The translations under genes were made by a program, and so were the position numbers. Below are positions 49,536-58,161 of a stretch of 64,000 nt of DNA, piece after piece. Each line of letters starts with the position of its first letter. The first letter of the stretch is position 1. Under the pieces are notes generated by a model. It was not told where the DNA came from, did not search any database, and saw only the letters and a list, made by a program, of their open reading frames with translations. Location of the stretch: assembly GCF_001424875.1 (NCBI RefSeq), contig NZ_LMCT01000072.1:378106-442105 (forward strand), written 5' to 3'. This stretch comes from Kitasatospora sp. Root107 (GTDB lineage Bacteria > Actinomycetota > Actinomycetes > Streptomycetales > Streptomycetaceae).

Positions 49536-51329
49536 TCAGGCCGCGTTCGGGACGAAGCGGTAGACCACCGCGTCGTCGTTGCGGTAGACCACGGTGAACC
49601 GGGGCGCCCCGTCCACCGCGGTGCCGAGCCGGGCCACCGTGTCGGCCGGCAGTACGCCGGTCAGGTAGCACTCGGCGGCCTGGGCCCGGTTCAGGAGCAG
49701 GTAGGCGGGTGTGCCGGCCTCGGTGGAGTCGGCGGCCCGGGTCAGCCCGGCCAGGGGGTCGGCGAGCAGCAACTGCTGGGTCTCCCGGCTCTCCTCGGAG
49801 AGCTGGATGCGCGGGTGCAGGTCGTACTCGGCGGCGCCGCCGGGCAGGTTGCCGGTGACCGAGACGATCACCGCGCCGGGCGGGGCGAGCGCGATCATCC
49901 GGCGGGCGGCGGTGACCTCGCCTGGGGTGAAGTAGTTCATGTCCTCCTTGCTGTAGTAGCCGAAGAACAGGCCGCCCAGCAGGGCCAGTGCCACCGCCAT
50001 GGAGGTGAGCGAGCGCAGTCCCGGCAGCCGCCCGGGGCGCAGCAGGGCGGCGATCAGGAAGGCGCAGGCGGGCAGCGCGAACAGGTAGACCCGGAAGACC
50101 ATCTCGCCGCCGTAGCTGTTCGCGGCGAGCAGTGGCATCGGCGCCACCGCCAGCAGCGGCAGCGCGGTCCGGCGGACCCAGGGACGCCGCCAGACCGCCG
50201 CCAGCGCGAGCAGGACCACCGTCGCCGACAGTCCGCGGTCCACCCAGGCCACCACCACCTGGCCGGGCGCGGCGGCGCCGAGGCCGACCAGCCCGGAGAG
50301 GATGTTGCTCTCCGGCGCGGTCAGCCCGGCCACGAAGTCCGACAGGTTCTCGGAGAGGAACGGCCGGGCCACGGTGGCGTACCAGACACCGTTCAGCACC
50401 AGCAGCCCGGCCAGCGCGGGCAGCACCGCGCGCCGGTTGCGGCGGGGCAGGGCGAGGGCGGTCAGCGCGCAGAGCAGCATCAGCGGGGTGAGCTGGTGGG
50501 AGACCACGATCGCGGCCTCCAGCAGCAGGATCGCCGGCAGCCGGCCGCGGCTCGGCGCGGTCCGGGCCGGGGCCAGCGAGGGCCGGGTGCCGCCCGGACC
50601 CGTACCGCCGTTCGGGAGTTGGCCGGCCACCAGCACCAGCACCGTGAGGAACAGCAGGAAGGCGAAGGCCTGCGGGGCGAAGTAGTCCTGGCCGACCCAG
50701 GCGCAGCAGTAGTAGATCCACAGCGCGCCCCAGACCAGCCGCCGTTCGGTGCTGAAGGTCCGGTAGAGCAGCAGCAGCGGCGCCAGCAGCAGGGCGTTGG
50801 TGGCAGCGGGGGCCCAGGCGGCGTAGCCGAGCGCCGACTCCATGCCGGTGACCCGCAGGAACAGCCCGTTCAGCACGAAGAAGCCGGGCCACTGGTTGTA
50901 GATGTCGAAGCCGCCGGCGTGGGGCACCGGGCCGTCGTTGCGGATCATCGCGTCGAGCACCGCGATGTGCTTCCAGGCCCAGGCGTACCGCAGGCTCGGG
51001 TACAGCAGGCTCGGGGTGGCGTGGATCATCGCGATCAGCCCGAGCAGATACGCCGTCAGCCACCCGGTGCGGACCCGGCGGTCACGCAGCGCCAGCCAGA
51101 AGCCGACGGTCAGCAGCACCACCGCGATCCAGTACAGCGGCGGCAGCACCTGGAGCAGCCCCAGGTCGTTCATCGCGTCCAGGTCGACCGAGCGCAGCGA
51201 GAGCAGCCAGAGCAGCAGCGCGAGCGGCAGCACCAGGTACGGCGCGAGCCTCCCGGCCCGCCGGCAGGTCGCTGACCAGGCGTCAGCGGCGTCCTTCCCG
51301 GTACCGGCGCCGTCCGCGGCGGCTAGCAC
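49536..51329 (-). CDS. Polytopic membrane protein, GT-C glycosyltransferase-like
   Basis: 597 aa with about twelve membrane helices, beginning with a cytoplasmic tail of 28 residues and ending in a 120-residue extracytoplasmic domain. Features fit GT-C lipid-sugar-dependent transferases: an acidic pair in the first outer loop (SLRSVDLDAMND), FDIYNQWPGFFVLNG and YYSKEDMNYFTPGEVTAARR after the last helix. It would move a sugar from a polyprenyl carrier to an acceptor outside the membrane. The GTG start lacks a strong Shine-Dalgarno. It lies 28 bp after the monooxygenase-like gene. Confidence 0.75.
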   Translation of the reverse strand: MLAAADGAGTGKDAADAWSATCRRAGRLAPYLVLPLALLLWLLSLRSVDLDAMNDLGLLQVLPPLYWIAVVLLTVGFWLALRDRRVRTGWLTAYLLGLIAMIHATPSLLYPSLRYAWAWKHIAVLDAMIRNDGPVPHAGGFDIYNQWPGFFVLNGLFLRVTGMESALGYAAWAPAATNALLLAPLLLLYRTFSTERRLVWGALWIYYCCAWVGQDYFAPQAFAFLLFLTVLVLVAGQLPNGGTGPGGTRPSLAPARTAPSRGRLPAILLLEAAIVVSHQLTPLMLLCALTALALPRRNRRAVLPALAGLLVLNGVWYATVARPFLSENLSDFVAGLTAPESNILSGLVGLGAAAPGQVVVAWVDRGLSATVVLLALAAVWRRPWVRRTALPLLAVAPMPLLAANSYGGEMVFRVYLFALPACAFLIAALLRPGRLPGLRSLTSMAVALALLGGLFFGYYSKEDMNYFTPGEVTAARRMIALAPPGAVIVSVTGNLPGGAAEYDLHPRIQLSEESRETQQLLLADPLAGLTRAADSTEAGTPAYLLLNRAQAAECYLTGVLPADTVARLGTAVDGAPRFTVVYRNDDAVVYRFVPNAA

Positions 51330-51357
51330 GGGGGCAGCTCGGGCCGCCCCGGCCGGT

Positions 51358-52575
51358 TCACCGGACGGCCTCCGCGACGGCGGCGCAGATCCGTTGGGAG
51401 GCGAAGCCGGTGCCGCAGACGAACCGCATCAACGGGCCGAAGGTGGCCGCAGCCGCCAGCCCGGTGAAGTACAGGCCGGGCACCGAGGACTGGAAGGTCT
51501 GGTCCAGCCGGGGCGCGCCTTCGATCCGGCGTAGCCCGCGCCGCAGTTCGGGTCCGAGCAGGCCAAGACGGTCGACGTCCACCCGGTAGCCGGTGGCGGC
51601 CAGCACGTGGTCGGCATCCAGCACCTCGGTGCCGCCGCCGGGCCGGTGCAGGTCCAGCCTGACCTGCCCGGCGGACTCCTGGACGGAGCCCAGTCGGTGG
51701 CCGGTGAGCAGCCGGACCCGGCCCTCCACCCGGTCCCGCAGCCACCAGGCGCCGGAAGGACCGAGCACGGTGCGGACCAGGTGCAGCCTGGTCCGGTCCG
51801 GCAGGTGCCGGAAGACGGCGGGTGCGCGGCTGAACGCGAACAGCGACCAGCCGGGCCCAAGCGGCGAACCCGGTTTGACCAGCCGGCCGGTCAGCGCCCG
51901 GTCGGCGTTGCGGTCGGCCTCCGGCGGGGTGCCGAACAGCAGCGTGTCCGTCCTGGCCACCACGGTCGGCTCGGCCCCTGCCTCGTGCAGCAGCGCCGCG
52001 CTCTCCAGCGCGGACTGCCCGGCGCCCAGCACCACCACCCGCCGGCCGGCGAACCGGGTCAGGTCCCGGTGCTCGGAGGAGTGCGAGACCAGTCCCGCCT
52101 CGGCGAGCGGCGCCAACTCCCGGGGCAGGTGCGGGAACGTGCCCAGGCCGGTGGCCACGACCACCTGACGGCTGGTGAACTCCTCGCCGTCGGCCAGCTC
52201 GATCCGGAAACCGGTCCGCCGGGCGTCGATCCGCTGCACCGCAGTGCGCTCGAGCGCGGGCACGCAGCGCTCCTGGAACCAGAGGCCGTACCGGATGAAC
52301 TCCCCGATCGGGACGGGGTACAGATCGCCGCCGGTGACCCGGCCGTCGAAGGCCCGGAAGTCGTCCAGCCGGTGCAGCTCGGCCGGGTCGGAGATGGAGG
52401 AGGCCGAGGGCGTGGACTTGAGGTACATCCCGGCGGGCATCCGGGACCGCCAGCTCTCCATCGGCTCGCCGAAGACCCGCAGCGGCACCCGGCGCCCGCG
52501 CAGGTGGGCGGCGGCGGCCAGCCCGTACGGGCCCGCCCCGACCACGGTGACCGGCACCGCGTCGGCGGGACTCAC
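51358..52575 (-). CDS. FAD/NAD(P)-binding oxidoreductase, flavin monooxygenase-like
   Basis: The 405-aa protein has two Rossmann motifs: VVGAGPYGLAAAAHL (FAD, 12-26) and VVLGAGQSALESA (NADPH, 182-194), and the linking ATGLGTFPHLP sequence of class B flavin monooxygenases or ornithine-hydroxylase-like enzymes. It resembles proteins that oxygenate N or S atoms or act as lysine/ornithine hydroxylases. GTG at 52575 has GGGAAGG upstream; the longer frame is not supported. It heads a minus-strand operon with the GT-C-like gene and the small peptide. Confidence 0.85.
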   Translation of the reverse strand: MSPADAVPVTVVGAGPYGLAAAAHLRGRRVPLRVFGEPMESWRSRMPAGMYLKSTPSASSISDPAELHRLDDFRAFDGRVTGGDLYPVPIGEFIRYGLWFQERCVPALERTAVQRIDARRTGFRIELADGEEFTSRQVVVATGLGTFPHLPRELAPLAEAGLVSHSSEHRDLTRFAGRRVVVLGAGQSALESAALLHEAGAEPTVVARTDTLLFGTPPEADRNADRALTGRLVKPGSPLGPGWSLFAFSRAPAVFRHLPDRTRLHLVRTVLGPSGAWWLRDRVEGRVRLLTGHRLGSVQESAGQVRLDLHRPGGGTEVLDADHVLAATGYRVDVDRLGLLGPELRRGLRRIEGAPRLDQTFQSSVPGLYFTGLAAAATFGPLMRFVCGTGFASQRICAAVAEAVR

Positions 52576-52848
52576 GAGGGCCTTCCCGATTCGGTACGGC
52601 AGGTGGTCAACAGACGGTTGGTCAACACTCGGCGCCCTCCTCGGACGGAGCACCCCTCAACCCAGGGTGCACCCGTGTAGCCGACCGCGAACACCCCCCA
52701 TCGGGTCACCGCCGGTGCCGCTGTGTACTCGTACGCTCCTGCACTGGCCCGATCCGCTCCGAACGCGCGAGAATTGTCCTGACCGGCCCGGTGCGGGGAC
52801 GGGGGCATCGCCCGTCCGGAGTCGGACTGCACCAGCGATGAGGCTCTC

Positions 52849-53988
52849 ATGCCGCAAGCCCGGATCGAGCCGGACCGCGCGACCCCCGCCCTGCTGGTGA
52901 AGATCGGGCACTACCCGCAGCACCACGGCGGGGTCGGGGTGATCCGTACCCTCGGCCGGCTGGGTGTCCCGGTCTACGCCATGGTCGAGGACCGCTGGAC
53001 GCCGGCAGCGCTCTCCCACTACCTCACCGGTGCCTTCGTCCGCCGCAGCGACGGTTCGGAGGAACCGGACGCGCTGCTGGCCGTGCTGCTGGAGATCGGC
53101 GCCGCGATCGGCCGCCCGAGCGTGCCGGTGGCCACCGACGACGAGGCGGCCCTGCTGCTGGCCGAGTACGCCGAGCCGCTCTCCCGGTACTTCCTGCTCC
53201 CGCCGGTGCCGCCCGCGCTGCCCCGGCGGCTGGCCAGCAAGGCCGGGCTGTTCGAGCTGTGCCGCCGGTACGGCGTGCCGAGCCCGGCGGCCTGGGCACC
53301 GCAGGAGTACCGGGACCTGCTGGCGGTGGGCCGTGAGCACGGCTACCCGCTGGTGCTGAAGAACCTGGAGGCGTGGACCAGACTGCGGGCACCCGCAGTC
53401 GGGCACACCACGGTGGTGCACGACGAGGCCGAGCTGCGGGAGGTCTGTCCGCCGGGCCCGGTGCCCTCGGTGCTGGTCCAGGAGTACCTGCCGCCGGAGC
53501 AGGCCGAGGACTGGATCACCCACCTGTACTGCGGCCGGGACGGCGCAGCACCGCAGGTCTTCACCGGCCGCAAACTCCGCTCCTGGCCGCCGGGCGCCGG
53601 GGTCACCACCCGGGCGCAGTCGCTGCCCAACCGCGAACTCGCGGCGCTGGCCGGCGAGTTCTGTGTCGGGATCGGCTACCACGGGGTGGCCGACCTGGAC
53701 TGGCGGCTGGACCGGCGGGACGGCCAGTACAAGCTGGTCGACTTCAACCCGCGCACCGGGGCGCAGTTCCGGCTGTTCCAGAGCACCGGCGGGGTGGACG
53801 TGGTGCGGGCCCTGCACCTGGACCTGACCGGCCGTCAGGTACCGGCGGGTCGGCTGCCGCAGGACGTGCTGCCCCGGGTCGGCACCGAACGAAGCTGGCT
53901 CTGCCGGGACGACCCGCTGCCCGCGTTCGGCGAGGCGGTCCGCTTCACCGGCACGGTGGCGGAGCGGCTGCGCCGGGCGGTGCGCTGA
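52849..53988 (+). CDS. ATP-grasp carboxylate-amine ligase
   Basis: The 379-aa protein has an N-terminal Rossmann-like pre-ATP-grasp region (ALLVKIGHYPQHHGGVGVIR), ATP lid YPLVLKNLE, and metal-binding VDFNPRTGAQFRLF; VLVQEYLPPEQAEDWITH is also typical of D-aspartate ligase-like ATP-grasp enzymes. It would join a carboxylate to an amine (for example an amino acid to a sugar acid or peptide) using ATP. It is divergent from the monooxygenase-like gene and completes the glycan locus, hinting that the product carries an amide-linked group. Substrate unknown. Confidence 0.85.
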   Translation: MPQARIEPDRATPALLVKIGHYPQHHGGVGVIRTLGRLGVPVYAMVEDRWTPAALSHYLTGAFVRRSDGSEEPDALLAVLLEIGAAIGRPSVPVATDDEAALLLAEYAEPLSRYFLLPPVPPALPRRLASKAGLFELCRRYGVPSPAAWAPQEYRDLLAVGREHGYPLVLKNLEAWTRLRAPAVGHTTVVHDEAELREVCPPGPVPSVLVQEYLPPEQAEDWITHLYCGRDGAAPQVFTGRKLRSWPPGAGVTTRAQSLPNRELAALAGEFCVGIGYHGVADLDWRLDRRDGQYKLVDFNPRTGAQFRLFQSTGGVDVVRALHLDLTGRQVPAGRLPQDVLPRVGTERSWLCRDDPLPAFGEAVRFTGTVAERLRRAVR

Positions 53989-53992
53989 CTCC

Positions 53993-54622
53993 TCAGCTCA
54001 CGAGTTCGGCCAGCGGGATGGCGTGGTTGGTGTGCTCGACCTTTGCGCGCAGGTACCGGACGTTGCTGGCGGAGACGTGCACGCCGGTGGGGACCCGCTC
54101 GGCCACGTCGATGCCGAGGGCGGTCAGTTGGGCGGCCTTGTCGGGGTTGTTGCTGAGCAGCCGGATGCCGGTGGCGCCGAGGGTGCGGAGCATCTGGGCG
54201 GCGGCGGTGTAGTCGCGGCCGTCCTCGGGGAGGCCGAGGGCGGTGTTGGCGGCGTACGTGTCGAGGCCCTGGTCCTGGAGCTGGTAGGCGTCGAGCTTGT
54301 TGTAGAGGCCGATGCCGCGTCCCTCCTGGCGGAGGTAGAGCAGGTAGCCGCCGGCCCCGGCGATCCGCTCGACGGCCTCGCGCAGCTGCGGGCCGCAGTC
54401 GCAGCGGGCCGAGCCGAACACGTCGCCGGTGAGGCACTCGGAGTGCAGCCGGACCAACGGCGTCCGGTCTCCGGGCTCGCCGATCCTGAGCGCCAGGTGC
54501 TCGGCGCCGTCGGTCAGGCCGTGGAAGGTGAAGACCTCGGCGTCGACCCGGTAGCCGTCCGGGAATACCAGGGGGATCTGGACGTTCGACCGTACCGTCG
54601 CGGGGCTCAGCTGATCCGCCAT
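53993..54622 (-). CDS. ribA: GTP cyclohydrolase II
   Basis: 209 aa with all GCH2 landmarks: zinc ligands Cys63, Cys74 and Cys76 in SECLTGDVFGSARCDCG, and YLRQEGRGIGLYNKL for GTP binding and catalysis. It opens GTP to the first riboflavin intermediate. It is a stand-alone RibA (no RibB fusion). It diverges from the oxidoreductase gene and converges with the ATP-grasp gene. ATG at 54622 has GGAGG 7 bp upstream. A possible role is to supply flavin or a pyrimidine precursor beyond the main rib operon. Confidence 0.93.
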   Translation of the reverse strand: MADQLSPATVRSNVQIPLVFPDGYRVDAEVFTFHGLTDGAEHLALRIGEPGDRTPLVRLHSECLTGDVFGSARCDCGPQLREAVERIAGAGGYLLYLRQEGRGIGLYNKLDAYQLQDQGLDTYAANTALGLPEDGRDYTAAAQMLRTLGATGIRLLSNNPDKAAQLTALGIDVAERVPTGVHVSASNVRYLRAKVEHTNHAIPLAELVS

Positions 54623-54661
54623 GCCGGACCTCCTTCGGGCTGTTTCGACCGACCGTACACC

Positions 54662-54681
54662 GTTGTTCCAATTTGAACAAC
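54662..54681. promoter_or_regulatory. 20-bp near-perfect palindrome between ribA and an oxidoreductase gene
   Basis: gttgttccaa/tttgaacaac matches its own reverse complement except at the pair next to the centre. It is AT-rich within very GC-rich DNA and lies 40 bp from the ribA start and 100 bp before the oxidoreductase start. It looks like an operator for a MarR- or HxlR-like regulator, but no regulator gene is adjacent. Confidence 0.6.
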
Positions 54682-54780
54682 ATGCTTCCGGGCTATCCCG
54701 TTCGGCTCAGCATCCCCATCCGTGCCGGGCTCGCCGCCCGCAAGCTGGTGGAGGCAGGTGAGCCCGAGCGAAGGAAGAAC

Positions 54781-55689
54781 ATGTCCAAGGCATTCGGATT
54801 CGTGGCGTACGGCGGGCCGGAGCACCAGGAGTTCCTGGACCGGCCCGTACCCGTGCCAGGGCCGGGCCAGCTGCTGATCGCCGTGCACGCGGCCGGGGTC
54901 AACGCGGCCGACTGGAAGATCCGGCAGGGCCTGTTCGGCACCGCGGAGCCGACGCCCCGGGTGCTCGGTCTGGAGGCGGCCGGGGTGGTTCAGGTGCTGG
55001 GGGAGGGGGTGACCGGACTGGTGGTCGGCGACCCGGTGTTCGGGCCCACGCCGGGCGGGGCCTTCGCCGAGCACACGCTGCTGGAGTCGGACAACGCCGC
55101 CCAGGTGCCCGACGACGTGTCCTTCACCCAGGCCGCCACCCTCTCGGTGGCCGCCGCCACGGCGTACGACGCGGTCGAGCAGCTGGGCCTGACCCCCGGT
55201 CAGGTACTGCTGGTGCTCGGTGTCGCGGGCGGGGTCGGCAGCGCCGCCGCGCAGATCGCGGCGGCCCGGGGCATCAAGGTGCTCGGCACCGCGAGCGACC
55301 AGAACCGGGAGTACGTGGCGAGCCTGGGCGCGGCCCAGATCGCGTACGGGGAGGGGGTGGCCGGGCGGGTGAAGGCGGCCGCGCCCGGTGGTGTGGACGG
55401 CATCCTCGACCTGGTCGGCGGCGAGGATGCCAGGGCCGCTTCGGCCGCGCTGCGCCCCGGCGGCCGGCTGGTCTCCACCGCCGATCCGGTCACCGCAGTC
55501 GCTCTGGGCGGCGAGGCCGTGAGGCGGCGGCACGGTGGGGAGGTGCTGACCGCGCTGGCGGCCCTGGTGGCGAACGGCGGCCTGGACCCGCACGTCTCCG
55601 AGACCTTCACGCTGGAGCACGCCGCCGAGGCGATGCTCGCGGTCGAGTCCGGCCACGCGCGCGGCAAGTGCGTCATCGAGATCCGCTGA
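54781..55689 (+). CDS. NADP-dependent quinone-oxidoreductase-like protein (MDR family)
   Basis: The 302-aa protein starts MSKAFGFVAYGGPE and has the MDR fold: AAGVNAADWKIRQG, AAATAYDAVEQLGL and the NADPH loop VLGVAGGVGSAAAQIA (146-160). No structural zinc cysteines are seen, so it belongs to the zinc-free quinone reductase group. It would reduce quinones or enals with NADPH. The frame is open from 54673, but the ATG at 54781 has GAAGGAAG and gives the family N-terminus. The VOC gene follows 13 bp later. Confidence 0.9.
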   Translation: MSKAFGFVAYGGPEHQEFLDRPVPVPGPGQLLIAVHAAGVNAADWKIRQGLFGTAEPTPRVLGLEAAGVVQVLGEGVTGLVVGDPVFGPTPGGAFAEHTLLESDNAAQVPDDVSFTQAATLSVAAATAYDAVEQLGLTPGQVLLVLGVAGGVGSAAAQIAAARGIKVLGTASDQNREYVASLGAAQIAYGEGVAGRVKAAAPGGVDGILDLVGGEDARAASAALRPGGRLVSTADPVTAVALGGEAVRRRHGGEVLTALAALVANGGLDPHVSETFTLEHAAEAMLAVESGHARGKCVIEIR

Positions 55690-55702
55690 GAGGACGTCCG
55701 AG

Positions 55703-56467
55703 ATGAGGATCACCGAGAGCACCCCCGGCGCCCCCTGCTGGGCCGAGCACTGCAGCGGCGACGCGAAGGTGGCGCAGGCGTTCTACGGCGAGCTGTTCGG
55801 CTGGCGGGCCGAGACCGACCCGCGCCCGGAGGCGGGCGGCTACACCGTGATGCTGCTGGGGGAGGACCCGGTGGCCGCGATCACCCCGCTGGCCGGGACC
55901 GGGCGGCCCACGGCCTGGACGGTGGCGATCGCCACCGCCGACGCCGACACCACGGCGGCGACCGCGACGGCCGCCGGGGGAGCGGTGCCGATGGCGCCGA
56001 CGGACGTCTTCGACGAGGGCCGGTACGCGATGCTGGCCGATCCGGCGGGCGCGGTCTTCTCGGTCTGGCAGGCCAGGGCCTTCCGGGGCGCCGCGCTGCT
56101 CGGTGAGCCGGGCGCGCTGGGCTGGATCGAACTGGCCACCCGTGACGTGCCCGGCGCGCTGGCGTTCTATCCGGAGCTGTTCGGATGGAGCGTCAGCCCC
56201 GGCGAGTCGTACACCCAGTGGGGCCTGGGCGGCCGGGACTTCGGCGGGGTGCTGGACATGGGCGAGCAGTTCCCGGCCGACCTGCCGCCGTACTGGATGC
56301 CGTACTTCGCGGTCGCCGACGTGGACCTGTCGGCGGAGCGCGCGGTGGCGCTGGGCGCCGAGGCGATGCTGCCGCCCACCGACGTGCCGGACGGGCCCCG
56401 GCTCGCGGTGCTCCGGGACCCGCTCGGCGCGGTGTTCGGGATCTACCTGGCCGACACCTCGGGCTGA
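55703..56467 (+). CDS. Tandem VOC-domain protein (glyoxalase-like)
   Basis: The 254-aa protein holds two VOC modules (about 10-125 and 135-250), each opening with a W-E/I-L-like strand and F-Y-x-E-L-F-G-W (FYGELFGWRAE and FYPELFGWSVS). Metal ligands are not all evident. Such proteins bind small toxic or antibiotic compounds or isomerise them. In operon with the oxidoreductase, a detoxification or carbonyl-metabolism role is plausible. The last 25 bp overlap the convergent lnt gene. Confidence 0.88.
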   Translation: MRITESTPGAPCWAEHCSGDAKVAQAFYGELFGWRAETDPRPEAGGYTVMLLGEDPVAAITPLAGTGRPTAWTVAIATADADTTAATATAAGGAVPMAPTDVFDEGRYAMLADPAGAVFSVWQARAFRGAALLGEPGALGWIELATRDVPGALAFYPELFGWSVSPGESYTQWGLGGRDFGGVLDMGEQFPADLPPYWMPYFAVADVDLSAERAVALGAEAMLPPTDVPDGPRLAVLRDPLGAVFGIYLADTSG

Positions 56468-57984
56468 CGCTCGGTCAGCTCCTGCACCGCCGCCCGGCGG
56501 CGGCGCAGCTCCCCGACGGCGGCGGCCAGCGTGACGGCCGCCGCCGTGTACGGGACCCAGTCGCCGAGCCGCAGGTACCAGGTTTCGGCCCCCGGCGCGG
56601 CCAGCGGCAGCGTGACGGTCAGCGCCCCGGAGCCGCCGGTGCCGAGCGAGGCCAGCCGGCGGCCCTGCCGGTCGTACGCCACCGACTCGCCGGTCAGCGC
56701 CGCCTGGACGACCGGGCGGCCGGTCTCGGCGGCCCGCAGCGCGCCGAGCGAGGCGTGCTGCTGCGGGGCCCAGGAGGACTGGAAGGTCGAGGTGGCGGAC
56801 TGGAAGACGATCATCCGGGCGCCGTCGGACGCCGCCACCCTGGACAGGTCGGGGAAGGTCGACTCGAAGCAGATCAGGGCGCCGAACGGGAGCGGACGGC
56901 CCGCCCGGTCAGTGGCGTGCAGCAGGTGGAAGCCCGCGCCAGGGGCCCGGTTCTCGCCCGCCGCCTTGCTCACCCCGGTCAGCCAGCCGAGCACCGGCCG
57001 GAGCGGGACGTACTCGCCGAACGGGACCAGCCGGATCTTCCGGTAGCGCTCGGCCACGCCGTCGGGGGTGACCAGCACGGCGTCCTTGGAGATCTTCCCG
57101 TCCGCCTTCCGGGCGTCCTCGCCGACCAGCAGCGGGGCGCCGGTGGCGGTGGACAGCTGCCGCAGCCGGGCCAGCGTGTCGGGGGAGCGGTCCAGGTCGG
57201 CGGTGGTGCTGCTCTCGCCCCACACGACCAGATCCAGCGGCTGCCCGGCCAGGGCGGCGGTGATCCGCTCACCGGCGGCCAGCCGCTCGTCCGGTCCCGG
57301 GGTCTGGCCGGGCTGGACCAGGGCGACGGTCGCGGTGTCGCCGGGGGCCGGGGCCCGCTGGGCGGCGAACAGCAGCGGGCCGGCCAGCAGCGTCGCGGTC
57401 ACCACCAGCACGGCCAGCGCCCGGACCCGGAGCCGACGCCCCGTCAGCAGGATCAGTACCCCTACATTGGCGGCCACGACCGCGGCGCTCACCAGCCACG
57501 CCCCGCCCACCGAGGCCAGCCCGAGCACCGCCGGGTGCTCCCACTGACTCGCGCCGAGCAGCGCCCACGGCCCGCCCAGCGCGTGCCAGGACCGGACGAA
57601 CTCGGTGCTCACCCAGACCGACGGCACCACCAGCAGCGCGAGCGCGGCCCGGCCCGGGGTGACCGGCGGGTGCAGCAGCCTGTGCACGGCGAGCCCGACG
57701 GCTCCCTGCAACGCGCCGAAGACCACCGCGAGCGCGAGCAGCCCGGGCCCGATCGACGGCACCAGCCAGTACATCGCGGTCAGGATGAACCCCGCCCCGA
57801 ACCACCACCCCCGGACCACGGCCTCCCGTGCCGTCGCCGCCCGCTGCATCAGCACCAGCCCGGGGACCAGCCCCACCCAGGCCAGCCACCCCCACCCGGC
57901 CGCCGGAAAGCTCAGCACGGGCAGCGCCCCGGCCACCGACGAGGCGTACCGGGCGGGTTGGCGGAGCGACGCGGGCAGGTGCAT
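56443..57984 (-). CDS. lnt: Apolipoprotein N-acyltransferase
   Basis: The 513-aa protein has an N-terminal membrane part (about six helices, 10-205) and a nitrilase-like domain with the Lnt triad: Glu257 in VVWGESS, Lys316 in YRKIRLVPFGEYVP and Cys372 in ALICFESTFPD. A final membrane helix sits near residue 475. It N-acylates the lipid-modified Cys of lipoproteins at the outer face of the membrane. Actinobacteria often have several copies. The end of the gene overlaps the VOC gene by 25 bp on the other strand. Confidence 0.9.
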   Translation of the reverse strand: MHLPASLRQPARYASSVAGALPVLSFPAAGWGWLAWVGLVPGLVLMQRAATAREAVVRGWWFGAGFILTAMYWLVPSIGPGLLALAVVFGALQGAVGLAVHRLLHPPVTPGRAALALLVVPSVWVSTEFVRSWHALGGPWALLGASQWEHPAVLGLASVGGAWLVSAAVVAANVGVLILLTGRRLRVRALAVLVVTATLLAGPLLFAAQRAPAPGDTATVALVQPGQTPGPDERLAAGERITAALAGQPLDLVVWGESSTTADLDRSPDTLARLRQLSTATGAPLLVGEDARKADGKISKDAVLVTPDGVAERYRKIRLVPFGEYVPLRPVLGWLTGVSKAAGENRAPGAGFHLLHATDRAGRPLPFGALICFESTFPDLSRVAASDGARMIVFQSATSTFQSSWAPQQHASLGALRAAETGRPVVQAALTGESVAYDRQGRRLASLGTGGSGALTVTLPLAAPGAETWYLRLGDWVPYTAAAVTLAAAVGELRRRRAAVQELTERQPEVSAR

Positions 57985-58161
57985 GACTCAACGCTAGCGC
58001 TCGACCGCCGACGGCCCGGCGCACATTTCTCGCGCGCGCCGGTAACTGCGCTCGTGCTCCATGTCAGTGGGGGGAAAGCAGTCGTGAGTGCCTCGGGCGC
58101 GGGTGTACTGGACAAGGCTTGACCAGCACGATCATGCGTGCACCTGATCGAAGGAATTTCG

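Noticed and set aside
49395-51275. A 626-codon plus-strand frame opposite the GT-C-like gene
   Set aside because: Translation is a Gln/Arg/Gly low-complexity string. The minus-strand reading gives clean membrane helices.
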